A DNA stretch of 51,459 bases from Faecalibacterium sp. UBA1762. GTDB lineage: Bacteria > Bacillota > Clostridia > Oscillospirales > Ruminococcaceae. Below the pieces are notes generated by a model. It was given only the letters and a program-made list of their open reading frames with translations. It searched no databases and was not told the DNA's origin. Of this stretch, positions 51,252-51,459 are shown piece after piece. The stretch is taken from contig DCHC01000050.1 of the NCBI GenBank assembly GCA_002314755.1, forward strand, positions 305 through 51,763, read 5' to 3'. The position numbers and the translations under genes were made by a program. Numbering within the stretch: position 1 is the first letter of the stretch; the number at the start of each line of letters is the position of its first letter.

Positions 51252-51459
51252 TTGGCATTGGAAAAAATAGTGGTCAGAGGTGCCAGAGAGCACAACCTAA
51301 AAAATATTGATGTGGAAATACCTCGGGATAAGCTGGTGGTATTTACAGGACTGTCCGGCAGCGGAAAATCCAGTCTGGCATTTGATACCATTTACGCCGA
51401 CGGCCGCCGCCGGTATGTGGAAAGTCTCTCCAGCTATGCCCGTATGTTTTTAGGGCAGA
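51252..51459 (+). CDS. uvrA: Excinuclease ABC subunit A, 5' part only (cut by window end)
   Basis: Damage-recognition ATPase of excision repair. Only about 69 residues are in the window. TTG at 51252 is the likely start, since an in-frame stop lies 21 bp upstream and GAAAGGA precedes it; the next in-frame option is TTG 51258. VVRGAREHNLKNI, Walker A GLSGSGKSSLAFDTIYADG and RRYVESLSSYARMFLG are the standard UvrA N-terminus. Confidence 0.96.
   Translation, partial: MALEKIVVRGAREHNLKNIDVEIPRDKLVVFTGLSGSGKSSLAFDTIYADGRRRYVESLSSYARMFLGQ

Noticed and set aside
1..51459. CRISPR arrays, insertion sequences, prophage, toxin-antitoxin or restriction systems
   Set aside because: I looked for regular spaced repeats, transposase/integrase motifs and short toxin-antitoxin pairs and found none that hold up.

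Overview
The window reads as a chromosomal segment of an anaerobic low-to-moderate GC Firmicute, most likely a gut Clostridia of the Oscillospirales/Ruminococcaceae type. Supporting features are an isoleucine T-box in front of a eukaryote-like IleS, an IspH-S1 ribosomal protein fusion, a Re-citrate-synthase-like gene in an operon with aconitase and isocitrate dehydrogenase, Rex, DUF1292 and DUF951 proteins, FtsK/SpoIIIE and TepA. Species cannot be named from the sequence alone. No rRNA, insertion sequence, prophage, CRISPR array or plasmid feature is visible, so this is core genome with a small carbohydrate block.

Layout. 1-5.9 kb: 3' part of rpoC, its terminator, then a T-box leader and ileS. 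6.0-8.35 kb (minus): cardiolipin synthase and a cyclophilin-type lipoprotein. 8.5-11.4 kb: DUF1292 protein, a structured non-coding RNA/leader (6S-like candidate), ROK fructokinase, an unknown small protein and mannose-6-phosphate isomerase. 11.5-19.6 kb: co-directional ftsK, ygiQ-type radical SAM, ComEC-like metallo-hydrolase, mscL and rmuC, meeting tepA tail to tail. 20.4-21.4 kb: rex and tRNA-Leu(CAG). 21.5-26.8 kb: a four-gene operon for citrate to 2-oxoglutarate with its own GntR/FCD regulator. 26.8-33.9 kb: RluA-type pseudouridine synthase, RadC-like protein, DUF951, prfA, tsaC/sua5, coaE, lytic transglycosylase and M18 aminopeptidase. 34-39.6 kb: beta-mannosidase, lyxose/mannose isomerase, CE15-like esterase and PfkB kinase. 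39.6-43.5 kb (minus): cysE-cysK, HD protein, YdbC-like PC4 protein, GNAT and an unknown protein. 43.8-51.5 kb: BaiN/YhiN-like flavoprotein, cmk, ispH-rpsA fusion, a membrane protein, a small unknown, uvrB and the start of uvrA.

How the genes fit together. The 21.5-26.8 kb operon would make 2-oxoglutarate (hence glutamate) by the oxidative branch in an anaerobe that uses a Re-face citrate synthase. Mannose liberated by the beta-mannosidase could be isomerised to fructose and phosphorylated, or phosphorylated and isomerised by ManA; both routes end at fructose-6-phosphate. prfA, tsaC, RluA, ileS and S1 are translation functions. rmuC, the RadC-like gene, uvrB/uvrA and ftsK are DNA maintenance functions.

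The observations most worth following are: an internal Shine-Dalgarno/ATG inside the ispH-S1 fusion exactly at the S1 boundary; a 25-bp perfect palindrome embedded in the uvrB promoter; the 8.97-9.18 kb structured RNA ending in a terminator with a competing alternative hairpin directly in front of the fructokinase ribosome binding site; a TGTATACA operator candidate just downstream of the citrate operon promoter; and an apparently cytoplasmic CE15-like esterase beside mannose genes. I did not find a clear-cut novel multi-gene system.
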